Below, one piece after another: positions 8,746 to 16,838 of a DNA stretch of 64,000 bases. This DNA comes from Acidimicrobiales bacterium (GTDB lineage: Bacteria; Actinomycetota; Acidimicrobiia; Acidimicrobiales; Poriferisodalaceae), in the NCBI GenBank assembly GCA_041394185.1, contig JAWKIQ010000001.1, positions 248,001 to 312,000 on the forward strand. Direction: 5' to 3'. Under the pieces are notes generated by a model, which saw only the letters and a program-made list of their open reading frames with translations, was not told the origin of the DNA and did not search any database. Numbering within the stretch: the stretch's first letter is position 1; each line of letters starts with the position of its first letter. Position numbers and translations under genes: made by a program.

Positions 8746-9342
8746 CTACTGATGAGCCGGCGGTTTAGAGGCGGCAGCGAAGCTCTCGTTGATCACCTTG
8801 GCGATGGGCTGATCACCATGGGCGTCTTGCCAGCGGGTGAACGCGACATCGAGAGTGGCGAGCGCAATCGCGGCGGTGACGTCGTCGGCGATGCCGGGTG
8901 CGTCGCGGCCGTCGATCAGGGCGAGGGCGGTCGCGAGTTCGGAGCGGTTGGTCGCTTCGTTCTGGGCTGCGACACCGAGGATGGACGGGTGGCCGTAGAC
9001 CAGTTTGAGGCGTCGCAAGAGCAGGTCGGTGTCGTCGCGCTGACCGTAGGCGGCCACCGCTGCGTCGCGAAACGCCTCGAGGGGTGGCTGTTCGACGAGG
9101 CGATGCGCTAGCTCGGCGTCGATGGTGCCATCGAACTCGTCCCACAAGACGATGGTCTCCTTGTTGCCGAAGTGGCGGTAGATCGTGGCGGTCGATACAC
9201 CGCTCGCCGCAGAGATGGCGTCGATGGTGGTGTCGTCGTACCCGTTGCGTTCGAACAGGTCGATCGCGGTGCCTTGGACGAGGCGCATGGCGGTTAGCCG
9301 TTGGCGCTGTCGGAGCCCCATCGCCTTCTTCATGCTGACCAT
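8746..9342 (-). CDS. TetR-family transcriptional regulator
   Basis: A 198-residue TetR protein: LVQGTAIDLFERNGYDDTTIDAISAASGVSTATIYRHFGNKETIV is the N-terminal HTH, followed by an all-alpha ligand domain with WQDAHGDQPI near the end. I use the ATG at 9342 (MVSMKK); the ATG at 9333 is equally possible. Longer upstream starts would run through the operators and into the divergent gene. It faces the DUF418 membrane protein across three palindromes and is probably both autoregulated and the repressor of that gene. Confidence 0.87.
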   Translation of the reverse strand: MVSMKKAMGLRQRQRLTAMRLVQGTAIDLFERNGYDDTTIDAISAASGVSTATIYRHFGNKETIVLWDEFDGTIDAELAHRLVEQPPLEAFRDAAVAAYGQRDDTDLLLRRLKLVYGHPSILGVAAQNEATNRSELATALALIDGRDAPGIADDVTAAIALATLDVAFTRWQDAHGDQPIAKVINESFAAASKPPAHQ

Positions 9343-9343
9343 C

Positions 9344-9358
9344 CTATCAAACTGATAG
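9344..9358. promoter_or_regulatory. Palindrome O1 (CTATCA-AAC-TGATAG)
   Basis: A 15-bp inverted repeat with 6-bp perfect arms, directly upstream of the TetR start. Its centre (9351) is exactly 18 bp from the centre of the next palindrome (9369), and both share an ATCA...TGAT core, as expected for a twin TetR operator. Confidence 0.65.
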
Positions 9359-9361
9359 TAG

Positions 9362-9376
9362 CCATCAATTTGATGG
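9362..9376. promoter_or_regulatory. Palindrome O2 (CCATCAA-T-TTGATGG)
   Basis: A 15-bp inverted repeat with 7-bp perfect arms in the TetR/DUF418 divergent region; related in sequence to the palindrome at 9344-9358. Confidence 0.65.
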
Positions 9377-9377
9377 A

Positions 9378-9390
9378 CTCTACGGTAGAG
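9378..9390. promoter_or_regulatory. Palindrome (CTCTAC-G-GTAGAG)
   Basis: A 13-bp perfect palindrome, unrelated in sequence to the two before it, ending 7 bases before the DUF418 start. It may be a second regulator's site or a hairpin over the ribosome binding site of that gene. Confidence 0.45.
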
Positions 9391-9397
9391 TCGAGTG

Positions 9398-10510
9398 ATG
9401 GCCGCCGTCACCCCGACACCTCGCCGCCCGACCGCTGGCAAACGGATCATCGGGCTCGACATCGCCCGCGCGTTTGCCATCGTCGGAATGGTCATCGTCA
9501 ACTTCAAGGTCACCATGAGCGCCGAGACCGACGGCCCTCAATGGCTGCGGTCGTTCGCCGCCGTGTTCGATGGTCGTGCGGCCGCGACCTTTGTGGTTCT
9601 TGCCGGCATCGGCGCCAGCCTCGGGTCTAGACGTCAACGCGACTCGGGTTCGCCGGCAGCGAGGAGGGCTGCCCAATGGACCCTCGCCAAACGTGCCCTG
9701 TTCCTGTTCGTCATCGGCTGGGCGTTCTATCCGATCTGGCCTGCCGACATCCTCCACTACTACGGCATTTACCTCGCAATCGGCGCCGTCGTCTTGTTCG
9801 CTTCCAGCGAGCGACTGCTCGCGCTTGCTGTTGCAGTGATCGTGGCTTCCTTCGTTTTCGTCATCGCCTTTGATCCCTTCGCCAACTGGGATCTCGACGA
9901 CTACTCGTACCGAGGCATCGACACAGTCGAGGGATTCATCCGCAACCTGTTCCTAGACGGCTTCCACCCCGTGCTTCCATGGGTCGCGTTCTACTTGTTC
10001 GGCATGTGGCTCGGCCGGACCGACTTGCGCGACTCGGCTTGGCGGCGCCTGCTCGTCATCCGTGCCGCCATCATCGTGGTCGCGACAGAGGCAGCTGCAT
10101 GGATCGTGCTCGGGCCGAAAGGCTCCGACCTGAGCGAATTGGACGACCAGAGCTGGCGGTGGCTGTTCTCGGTCGAGCCGATCCCGCCGCTTCCGCTTTA
10201 CCTCGCGGCCGGAGCGGGAACCGCAGTGCTGGTCATCGTCGGGTCGATCTGGATAGGCGACCATGTCTCTGATCGACTCACCGAGCCGCTCGTGTCGACC
10301 GGTCAGCTGGCGCTCACCATCTATGTCGCCCACGTCCTGATCGGAATGGGAACTCTGGAAGCGATGGGTCGACTGGAAGACCAGACACTCGGCTGGGCGG
10401 TGCTCACCGGTCTCGCTTTCAGCGGGGCCGCTGTCGTCGCGGCGTGGGCGTGGCGACGTCGGTTTGCGCGCGGACCGCTCGAGGCCGTGATGCGACGAAT
10501 CGCCGGATGA
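9398..10510 (+). CDS. DUF418-type polytopic membrane protein
   Basis: About 370 residues with some 8-9 hydrophobic segments. The N-terminal RIIGLDIARAFAIVGMVIVNF is the typical opening of the DUF418/DUF1624 (acyltransferase-like YeiB) membrane family, FDGRAAATFVVLAGIGASL is its second conserved segment and the C-terminal STGQLALTIYVAHVLIGMG the third. Members are inner-membrane proteins, some thought to transfer acyl groups; activity here is unknown. It is divergent from, and probably repressed by, the TetR protein. A GTG one codon before the ATG is an alternative start. Confidence 0.8.
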   Translation: MAAVTPTPRRPTAGKRIIGLDIARAFAIVGMVIVNFKVTMSAETDGPQWLRSFAAVFDGRAAATFVVLAGIGASLGSRRQRDSGSPAARRAAQWTLAKRALFLFVIGWAFYPIWPADILHYYGIYLAIGAVVLFASSERLLALAVAVIVASFVFVIAFDPFANWDLDDYSYRGIDTVEGFIRNLFLDGFHPVLPWVAFYLFGMWLGRTDLRDSAWRRLLVIRAAIIVVATEAAAWIVLGPKGSDLSELDDQSWRWLFSVEPIPPLPLYLAAGAGTAVLVIVGSIWIGDHVSDRLTEPLVSTGQLALTIYVAHVLIGMGTLEAMGRLEDQTLGWAVLTGLAFSGAAVVAAWAWRRRFARGPLEAVMRRIAG

Positions 10511-10649
10511 GTATCCGTCTCCACCCGCCCGGGCTGCCTGACCTTTCGACCTGACCCGATTCACTCCGGCTGAGGTCGTGCTCACGCCGACGTCGGCCAC
10601 ATGCGGGAATCGCCCTTGATGGAGCGCCGGGTCGAGCCGATAGGAGTTG

Positions 10650-12782
10650 ATGAGTCGGCCGGCTCCGATGGCCCCACATTCGTTACGCATCGCACTACCG
10701 CTCGTCGTCTTCGTCGCCGTGCTCGCATCCCTGATCGGTGTGTCGGGCGCCGACGATCAGATTCGCCATGGCGGGGTTGTGCCCGAGGCTCCCAGGCAGG
10801 GCCTCCCGCAGATACAGGACGGGGTCGTAAACGCCAGCGTGGTCTTTCGCGACATGGTCGTCGTGGCGGGTCAGTTCCAGAACGTGAAGCTGCCGGACGG
10901 GACGATCGTCCGGCGGTCGAACATCATGGCCTACGACATCGACACCGGTGAGTTCGTCGACTGGTTTGATCCGATCGTGAATCGAGAGGTGCTCGCTCTC
11001 GACGTGGCCGACGATGGCAGCGGCCTGCTCGTGGCCGGCAGGTTCACCAAGATCGATGGCATCAGCCGCAACAGGGTCGCGAAGCTCGATAGGTGGGGCG
11101 AGGTCGACCGGCGATTCGAAGCCGATGTGGATGCGAAGGTCAACGCCATCGTCGACGACGGCGAGCGTGTTTACGTCGGGGGCGGGTTTGCGAGCATCGA
11201 CGGTGAGGCGAGGAGGCATCTCGCAGCCTTGGACCTGACGACCGGCGAGGTAGATGCGTTCCGAAACGATCTGTCCGGAGACCTAGGCGTTGATGGGGGC
11301 AGCTCGGTCCGGGCGCTCGACCTTCACCCCGACGGCAACCTCTTGCTGGTCGCGAGTTCGAATTCGCACATCGACGGCAAGCAGAGGGTTGGCGTAGCCC
11401 AGATCGATCTCCGGACCGATGAGGTCACCGACTGGCGTACGGACTGGTACCGAAATGCCCGTCGTCAATGCGAGCCCGACGACGCGGTGGCGATACGCGA
11501 CGCCGAGTACTCGCCCGACGGCTCATTCTTTGTGGTGGTCGAGAAGGGCCGCTACAAGTGCGACAAGGCCGTCGCCTTTCCGACCGCAGACGGTGCAGGC
11601 CTCGAGCAGAACCTCTGGGTCACGGCGCTGTTCGATTCGGTTTTTTCGGTCGGAGTGTCAGACGCCGCCGTCTACGTCGGCGGACACTTCTGCTACGTCA
11701 AAGCCTTGGGCCCAATCCACAGCGACGATGCCGCGACCTACACGTTCGACAACAAGCCCGAGCCGTGCGACGCATTCCGCAACCAGGACCGAGACGGCCA
11801 CAGCGCGCGCTATCAATTGGCCGCGCTGCATCCCCAGACGGGCGTGCCTCTGGACTGGAACCCGACGACGAATGCGTTCTCGGGCGTGTTCGACATCGAG
11901 GTCATCGACAGGGGTCTGCTGCTCGGCCTCGACCGCGATCAGGTCAACTTCCAGACCACCGGCCGTCACGCTTTCATCGAGATAGGCCCCGGTGGGCCGC
12001 GCCCTCCTGAGGGGGCCGAGCCCGGGTACTACCTATTGGGAGCGGACGGAACCGTGTACACGTTCGGCGCAGCGACCGACCGCGGTTCGGCAGATGTTCC
12101 ACACGGCGCGCAGGCGACGGCAATCGCAGTCACTCGCTCCGGTGGTGGGTACCTGGTCGTCGGCTCGGACTGGTCGGTGTATCCCTTCGGCGATGTGCCG
12201 ACGATGAAGCCTCGCAACCGGGACGTGTCTGTGGGCGACACTCCTGTCGACATCCGGATCGACCCCTATCAGCGCGGCTATTGGATCTTCACAGACACCG
12301 GACGGGTGGTTGCGGTCGGCGACGTACCGCACCTCGGCGACGTCTCGGATCTCGAGCTTGCCGGCCCTGTGATCGCGGGCGATGTGAACCCAACCGCAAC
12401 CGGGTACCGAATGCTCGGCACCGACGGCGGCGTCTTCAGCTTTGGCGCCGACCGGTTCCTCGGCAGCATCCCCGAAGTTCTGCCCAGGGTCCGGCTGGAT
12501 TGCCCGATCGTCGGCCTCGTCGCTTCGGGGCCCGACGGCTACTGGCTGGTCGCCTGCGACGGCGGTGTCTTCGCGTTCGGCAACGCGCCGTTCCTCGGTT
12601 CGCTACCGGGCATCGGGGTTTCTCCGCGGTCGCCGATCAACGCCATGGTCCCGTACGAGCGTGGCTACCTGCTGGTGGCAGGCGATGGCGGAGTCTTCGC
12701 ATTCGGTGGCCCGTTCCTCGGCAGCCTCGGCAACCAGCAACTGAACTCCCAGATCGTTGCTGTCGCCACGACCCGGCGGTGA
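10650..12782 (+). CDS. Secreted beta-propeller protein with C-terminal GYW/DGGVFxFG repeats
   Basis: A 710-residue exported protein. LRIALPLVVFVAVLASLIGVSGA is a signal peptide. Residues about 45-440 form a propeller-like series (VVVAGQFQNV, LLVAGRFTKIDG, VYVGGGFASIDG, VYVGGHFC) as in delta-60/PQQ-like repeats. Residues about 458-705 carry six copies of GYxLxxxDGxVxxFG spaced about 40-45 residues (GYYLLGADGTVYTFG, GYWIFTDTGRVVAVG, GYRMLGTDGGVFSFG, GYWLVACDGGVFAFG and others). These repeats are common in Acidimicrobiia surface proteins; role unknown. AGGAG lies at 10642-10646, rather close to the ATG. There is no C-terminal anchor. Confidence 0.8.
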   Translation: MSRPAPMAPHSLRIALPLVVFVAVLASLIGVSGADDQIRHGGVVPEAPRQGLPQIQDGVVNASVVFRDMVVVAGQFQNVKLPDGTIVRRSNIMAYDIDTGEFVDWFDPIVNREVLALDVADDGSGLLVAGRFTKIDGISRNRVAKLDRWGEVDRRFEADVDAKVNAIVDDGERVYVGGGFASIDGEARRHLAALDLTTGEVDAFRNDLSGDLGVDGGSSVRALDLHPDGNLLLVASSNSHIDGKQRVGVAQIDLRTDEVTDWRTDWYRNARRQCEPDDAVAIRDAEYSPDGSFFVVVEKGRYKCDKAVAFPTADGAGLEQNLWVTALFDSVFSVGVSDAAVYVGGHFCYVKALGPIHSDDAATYTFDNKPEPCDAFRNQDRDGHSARYQLAALHPQTGVPLDWNPTTNAFSGVFDIEVIDRGLLLGLDRDQVNFQTTGRHAFIEIGPGGPRPPEGAEPGYYLLGADGTVYTFGAATDRGSADVPHGAQATAIAVTRSGGGYLVVGSDWSVYPFGDVPTMKPRNRDVSVGDTPVDIRIDPYQRGYWIFTDTGRVVAVGDVPHLGDVSDLELAGPVIAGDVNPTATGYRMLGTDGGVFSFGADRFLGSIPEVLPRVRLDCPIVGLVASGPDGYWLVACDGGVFAFGNAPFLGSLPGIGVSPRSPINAMVPYERGYLLVAGDGGVFAFGGPFLGSLGNQQLNSQIVAVATTRR

Positions 12783-12873
12783 GCTCGATGGTGTCTCGTG
12801 GCAGTCGACACGAGCTCTGGTCGTCGGTCAGCGGGTGTTGGTCGGTCGCGGGCAGGGGCGATCCGCGGGCCGG

Positions 12874-14070
12874 TCAGAAGCCTGGGATGCTGAACGACAC
12901 AGTGGTGCCTTTGCCCGGCATGGAATCGATGGCGTAAGAGCCGCCGACCGCTCGGGCGAGTGACTGGGCGTAGGTCAGCCCGACATGGCCTGGCTTGTCC
13001 TTGGCAGTGATTTCGCCCGTCTCGAACCCAATACCGTCGTCGGCGATGACCACAGCGAGTCCGCCATCATCGGATCTGTCGACCGACACGCTCACCTTGG
13101 TCGCTCGAGCGTGCTTGATGGCGTTGATGAGCGCGCCTCGGGCGAGCCGAAAGGCCAGCGCCTCTACATCGTGGGGCAACCTCAGGGCTTCGTCTCCGTG
13201 TAACTCCCACGCAAGCCCAGCCTTCTCGACGTAGGTCTCCAGGTAGATCTCGAGGGTGATCACCAAGCCGTCCTGTTCGAGAGTTGGGGAGCTCAGCGAG
13301 AACAGCATGTGGCGCAGCCGCTCGATCGCTTCGTCGACCTGGTGGCGAAGTTCGACCACGGATTGCCTCAGCTCGTGTTCTGCGAGCCTGGCTTGAAGCC
13401 TTTGCAATCGCAGTGAAACGGCAGTCATCGCCTGAACCGAGTCGTCATGCAGTTCACCAGCTATGCGTTCGCGCTCGTGGGCGATGAGCGCCATGCGCTG
13501 CCAGTGCGACTGCTGACGGTCCACCACGGCTTGGGCGAGAAGAGCGAATTCTTGGAAGAGCCATAGCTGGTCGTCTCCCGGCTCGACAGCATCGGGCCAG
13601 CCCACGGAGAATGTGCCTATGATGTCGCCTTCGACGGTGACCAGCGGTGTCGTCCAGCAGGCTGTGACCCCACGTTCCAGGGCCCTCTCCGTGACGGCCG
13701 ACTTGGGTTCCCAACCCGCCGTGTCGTCGACGAACAGAGCCTGGCCGGACCTGAACGTTTGCGTGAACCAGTCGTTTGATGAGTTGATGTCGAGGTCTGC
13801 GATGGAGGGAGCGTCGTTCATCGGGCCCGCTCCGGCAACGTGTTCGAGCACGTTGTCGGTGGGAGCGACCAGCATCAGAACCGCTCCGAGCGCGCCGGTG
13901 CTCTGCACGTAGCGCTCGCACAAGGTGTTGAGGACCTGGCGGGGATGGACGTGCCGGGACTGCCGGCCGAGCAATGCAGTTGCTGTAATCGCGAACTGCC
14001 GCACTACATCTACATCGACAGACTTGGCCGCCCGGGCTGGCAGTTCGGAACGAATTTGGTGACTGGTCAT
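12874..14070 (-). CDS. GAF-domain sensor histidine kinase (HisKA_3 type)
   Basis: A 398-residue soluble kinase. Residues about 30-190 form a GAF sensor domain (TPLVTVEGDIIGTFSVGWPD). The dimerisation/phosphorylation region is HERERIAGELHDDSVQAMTAV, with His in the NarX/DesK-type ELHD motif. The ATPase domain has N (GALINAIKHARAT) and G1/G2 boxes (VVIADDGIGFETG; DKPGHVGLTYAQSLARAVGG). No transmembrane segment is seen, so it senses a cytoplasmic signal. It is third in an operon after a NarL-type regulator and a receiver-only protein. A TTG at 14082, overlapping the receiver stop, is an alternative start. Confidence 0.87.
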   Translation of the reverse strand: MTSHQIRSELPARAAKSVDVDVVRQFAITATALLGRQSRHVHPRQVLNTLCERYVQSTGALGAVLMLVAPTDNVLEHVAGAGPMNDAPSIADLDINSSNDWFTQTFRSGQALFVDDTAGWEPKSAVTERALERGVTACWTTPLVTVEGDIIGTFSVGWPDAVEPGDDQLWLFQEFALLAQAVVDRQQSHWQRMALIAHERERIAGELHDDSVQAMTAVSLRLQRLQARLAEHELRQSVVELRHQVDEAIERLRHMLFSLSSPTLEQDGLVITLEIYLETYVEKAGLAWELHGDEALRLPHDVEALAFRLARGALINAIKHARATKVSVSVDRSDDGGLAVVIADDGIGFETGEITAKDKPGHVGLTYAQSLARAVGGSYAIDSMPGKGTTVSFSIPGF

Positions 14071-14078
14071 ACCACCGC

Positions 14079-14474
14079 TCAAATTCCGCTAGTTGCTACC
14101 CGCGCTATCACCTCTGCGATGTCTTGTCCACCGCCCTTGGCTACGACATCGGATGCGCCGCTGGCCAACAGTCGTTCGCGCGTGCGTCGGTCGGCGTGGG
14201 CGGTGAACGCGATGACCTTCGTGGTGGGCGAGACTGCGAGGATTGCCCTTACGGCGGCGACCCCTCCGCCCGGCATCATGACGTCAACAACAGCCACGTC
14301 TGGGTCAAGTTCGGCGCACAGCGAGGCAGCGGCTTCTCCGTCTTCGGCGTCGCCGACGACTTCGATGTTCGGGTTGTCGAGCAGCAGGTCTAATAGCGCC
14401 CGGCGGACGAACTCGTCGTCATCGGCCAGAACCACCCTGTGGGCTGCAGGGACCGCTCTCTGCACCGCCGTCAC
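14079..14474 (-). CDS. Stand-alone response-regulator receiver domain
   Basis: 131 residues comprising a single CheY-like receiver: VVLADDDEF (acidic pocket), phospho-acceptor Asp in VAVVDVMMPGG, Thr in KVIAFTAHAD and Lys in SDVVAKGGG. There is no output domain. It overlaps both neighbours by a few bases (GTGA with the NarL regulator), so the three are co-translated. It may act as a phosphate sink, a phosphorelay intermediate or an allosteric partner of the kinase. Confidence 0.82.
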   Translation of the reverse strand: MTAVQRAVPAAHRVVLADDDEFVRRALLDLLLDNPNIEVVGDAEDGEAAASLCAELDPDVAVVDVMMPGGGVAAVRAILAVSPTTKVIAFTAHADRRTRERLLASGASDVVAKGGGQDIAEVIARVATSGI

Positions 14475-15142
14475 CCCGCCTCGTCGATCGATATCAAGCG
14501 TGCCCGGATCGCCTTGACCACAGCGTCGAGTTTGGTGTGGGCGTCCAGCTTTGACATGGCATGTCGCAGGTGATTCTTGACCGTGTGGGGGCTTGGGTAG
14601 AGCCGGCTAGCGATCTCGTCGGGGTTGAGTCCATTCGCGGTCAGCTGGAGAACATCGCACTCTCGTGACGACAACTCTTGGTTGTCGATCTGGTCGAAGC
14701 GCCTCAGGTGCACCAGATGGTTCAACATGTCGCGCGTGAAGTAGGAGTCGTTGTGGGCTGCAGCTCTGACCGCCGACACGAGGTCTTGCCTGTCGGCGTT
14801 CTTCGAGACGAAGCCAGCGCAGCCTGCCTCGAGCGCCTCGTTCAGCACGCGACGGTCTGCGGCCGAGGTGACCATGACCACGGTGGGAGGGGCAGGCGCT
14901 GCTCGGACCTGCCTCGTCGCATCGGCACCTGTGCCGTCCGGCAGGCGATAGTCCATGAGTATCACGTCAGGGTTCAGGTTCCGGGCTGCAGTGGCAGCCT
15001 CGGCGACGCTGTGGACACAATCCAGCACCTCGATATCGTCCTCGTCCTCGAGAAGGGCCCGCAGTCCGAGGGCCACTACGTCGTGATCGTCGACGATCAC
15101 TACCCGGATCGGCTTGGACTGGGTTGACGGCGCTGCGGTCAT
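14471..15142 (-). CDS. NarL/FixJ-family response regulator
   Basis: 223 residues: receiver domain (RVVIVDDHDV, Asp in VILMDYRLPDG, TSAADRR, Lys in GFVSKNADR) followed by a LuxR-type HTH (LSSRECDVLQLTANGLNPDEIASRLYPSPHTVKNHLRHAMSKL). The ATG at 15142 is preceded by GGTAGGAG at good spacing, so longer upstream starts are rejected. It is first in the operon regulator-receiver-kinase and is divergent from zwf over 277 bases, suggesting control of zwf and perhaps of the stress/respiratory genes nearby. Confidence 0.88.
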   Translation of the reverse strand: MTAAPSTQSKPIRVVIVDDHDVVALGLRALLEDEDDIEVLDCVHSVAEAATAARNLNPDVILMDYRLPDGTGADATRQVRAAPAPPTVVMVTSAADRRVLNEALEAGCAGFVSKNADRQDLVSAVRAAAHNDSYFTRDMLNHLVHLRRFDQIDNQELSSRECDVLQLTANGLNPDEIASRLYPSPHTVKNHLRHAMSKLDAHTKLDAVVKAIRARLISIDEAG

Positions 15143-15378
15143 CTCGCTCCTACCTTCCTGGTCCAATGATCGGCTGATTCGTCCGAGCCTCCAAGACCCA
15201 TCTGTGTCATTGAGCCTTTCTGTGAAGGTGCCGGCGGACTCTTGCCACCACACCAACCAGGGTCGGTATGACCTGATCGCGTCATCGAATGGGTGCCTGC
15301 TCGTCAGTCACCGGGCGTTTCGCTGGGCCGAGAATGACTTCGATGCGCCAAACGAGCGACGTGGGTTCGGGCCGGCAC

Positions 15379-15392
15379 ACACCCTCGGGTGT
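15379..15392. promoter_or_regulatory. Inverted repeat ACACCC-TC-GGGTGT upstream of zwf
   Basis: A 14-bp palindrome with 6-bp perfect arms, 27 bases before the zwf start and 16 before its ribosome binding site. It could be an operator for the adjacent NarL-type regulator or a 5'-UTR hairpin; neither is shown. Confidence 0.4.
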
Positions 15393-15419
15393 CAACTACA
15401 TACAGACAGGAGAGCCAAA

Positions 15420-16826
15420 GTGAATACCTCCATGGTGGTGTTCGGAGCCACGGGCGATCTCGCCCACCGCCTGCTCTACCCGGCTCTCGCCAGACTCGAC
15501 GGTTTGGAGCGCCTCGACGACCTGATGATCGCGGCGACAGGTTTGGAGAAATGGAGCTCCGATCGGTTCGTTGGCTCGGTAGCCGAGTCGGTTGCCGGTC
15601 TCGGCCTGGGTCCTACCGAGCAGCGGAGATTCCTGGAGCGGTTCACCTATTACCAGGGGGATCTGTCGCCCGAAGCCGTGGCTGGGCTCGAACCCTCGTT
15701 GGCGGATTCGAACGTCTACTACCTGGCTCTGCCGCCTGGGCTATTTCCCAAGGCAGCGCGCGGCATCGCCGACTCAGGAATCACGAGAACGGGAGAGCAT
15801 CGCCTCGTGGTCGAGAAGCCCTTCGGCACAAGCGGCGAGAGCGCGGCCCTGCTCGAAGCCGAACTCCACGAGTTCTGGGCAGAGGAACAGATCTTCCGGA
15901 TCGACCACTTCCTCGGAAAGGAGACGGTCCAGAACCTGAGCGTTTTGCGGTTTGCCAACCGGGTCATCGAACCGCTGTTGTGTGCCACCCACGTCGATCA
16001 GGTTCAGATCACCGTCGCCGAGACGCTCGGCGTCGAGGACCGATATCGCTACTACGACGGCATCGGCGCCATGCGCGACATGATCCAGAACCACCTCATG
16101 CAGCTTTTTTGCCTAGCGGCCATGGATGCCCCAGCAGCGTGGGACGCCGAGATCTTGCGGGACCACAAGGTCGAGGTTCTGCGCTCGGTGAGACCTGATG
16201 CCCAGGTGGCGGGCTGGGCCGCCCGTGGACAGTACTCGGCGGGTGTCATCGACGGAGTGGACGTCCCGAGTTACCTTGAAGAGCCCGGAATCGAACCCAA
16301 CTCGACCACCGAGACCTTTGCGGCTGTTCGCCTGCAGGTCGACAACTGGCGCTGGCAGGGTGTTCCGTTCTACCTGAGGTCGGGAAAGCGGCTCGGGTCA
16401 AAGCTGTCCGAGATCGCCTACCGATTCAGGGAGCCTCCGACGCAGCTGTTCGCCGAGACTTCACTCGCTACGGCAGAGCCGAATTGGTTGGTGTTGAGAT
16501 TGAACGATCCTGAAGGCATTGACCTGACGGTGCAGACCAAGGCACCCGGCCTCGAGATGGTGGCCGAACCGAGCCGCCTTCACGCCGACTATGGCTCTGG
16601 TGAGGAGACGGTTAGCGCGTATGAACAACTGCTCCTGGATATTTTGGAAGGTGACCACACCCCATTCCTGCGTTGCGACGAGGTCGCAGCGGCCTGGCGG
16701 CTGCTGGACCCGGTGCTGGAAGCGTGGCGGTCGGGAAGGGCCGAGTCGTACCCGAGCGGCAGCGACGGCCCCACGAGTGCTGACTCGATCTTGCTCGACG
16801 GGCACCGTTGGAGGCCGATCGGCTGA
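15420..16826 (+). CDS. zwf: Glucose-6-phosphate 1-dehydrogenase
   Basis: 468 residues. MVVFGATGDLAHRLLYPAL is the NADP-binding GxxGDLA motif, VEKPFGTSGESA the EKPxG motif, and FRIDHFLGKETVQNL the substrate-binding RIDHYLGKE signature. WQGVPFYLRSGKRL is another conserved G6PD segment. It oxidises glucose 6-phosphate to 6-phosphogluconolactone, the first step of the oxidative pentose phosphate pathway. The GTG at 15420 is chosen: CAGGAGAG lies 6 bases upstream and homology starts here. No intact gnd is adjacent; a gnd fragment is at 19145-19290. It converges on the GH15 gene with a 12-base gap. Confidence 0.95.
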   Translation: MNTSMVVFGATGDLAHRLLYPALARLDGLERLDDLMIAATGLEKWSSDRFVGSVAESVAGLGLGPTEQRRFLERFTYYQGDLSPEAVAGLEPSLADSNVYYLALPPGLFPKAARGIADSGITRTGEHRLVVEKPFGTSGESAALLEAELHEFWAEEQIFRIDHFLGKETVQNLSVLRFANRVIEPLLCATHVDQVQITVAETLGVEDRYRYYDGIGAMRDMIQNHLMQLFCLAAMDAPAAWDAEILRDHKVEVLRSVRPDAQVAGWAARGQYSAGVIDGVDVPSYLEEPGIEPNSTTETFAAVRLQVDNWRWQGVPFYLRSGKRLGSKLSEIAYRFREPPTQLFAETSLATAEPNWLVLRLNDPEGIDLTVQTKAPGLEMVAEPSRLHADYGSGEETVSAYEQLLLDILEGDHTPFLRCDEVAAAWRLLDPVLEAWRSGRAESYPSGSDGPTSADSILLDGHRWRPIG

Positions 16827-16837
16827 GCCCGTCGGGC
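16827..16837. terminator. Short bidirectional stem between zwf and the GH15 gene
   Basis: GCCCG-T-CGGGC fills nearly the whole 12-base gap between the two convergent stop codons. It may end transcription from both sides; there is no T-tract. Confidence 0.35.
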
Positions 16838-16838
16838 G

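Noticed and set aside
15143..15419. Search for a DosR-type box near the GAF kinase/NarL regulator operon and the USP genes
   Set aside because: No GGGAC-N-GTCCC-like palindrome is present; the resemblance to the dormancy regulon rests only on gene types.
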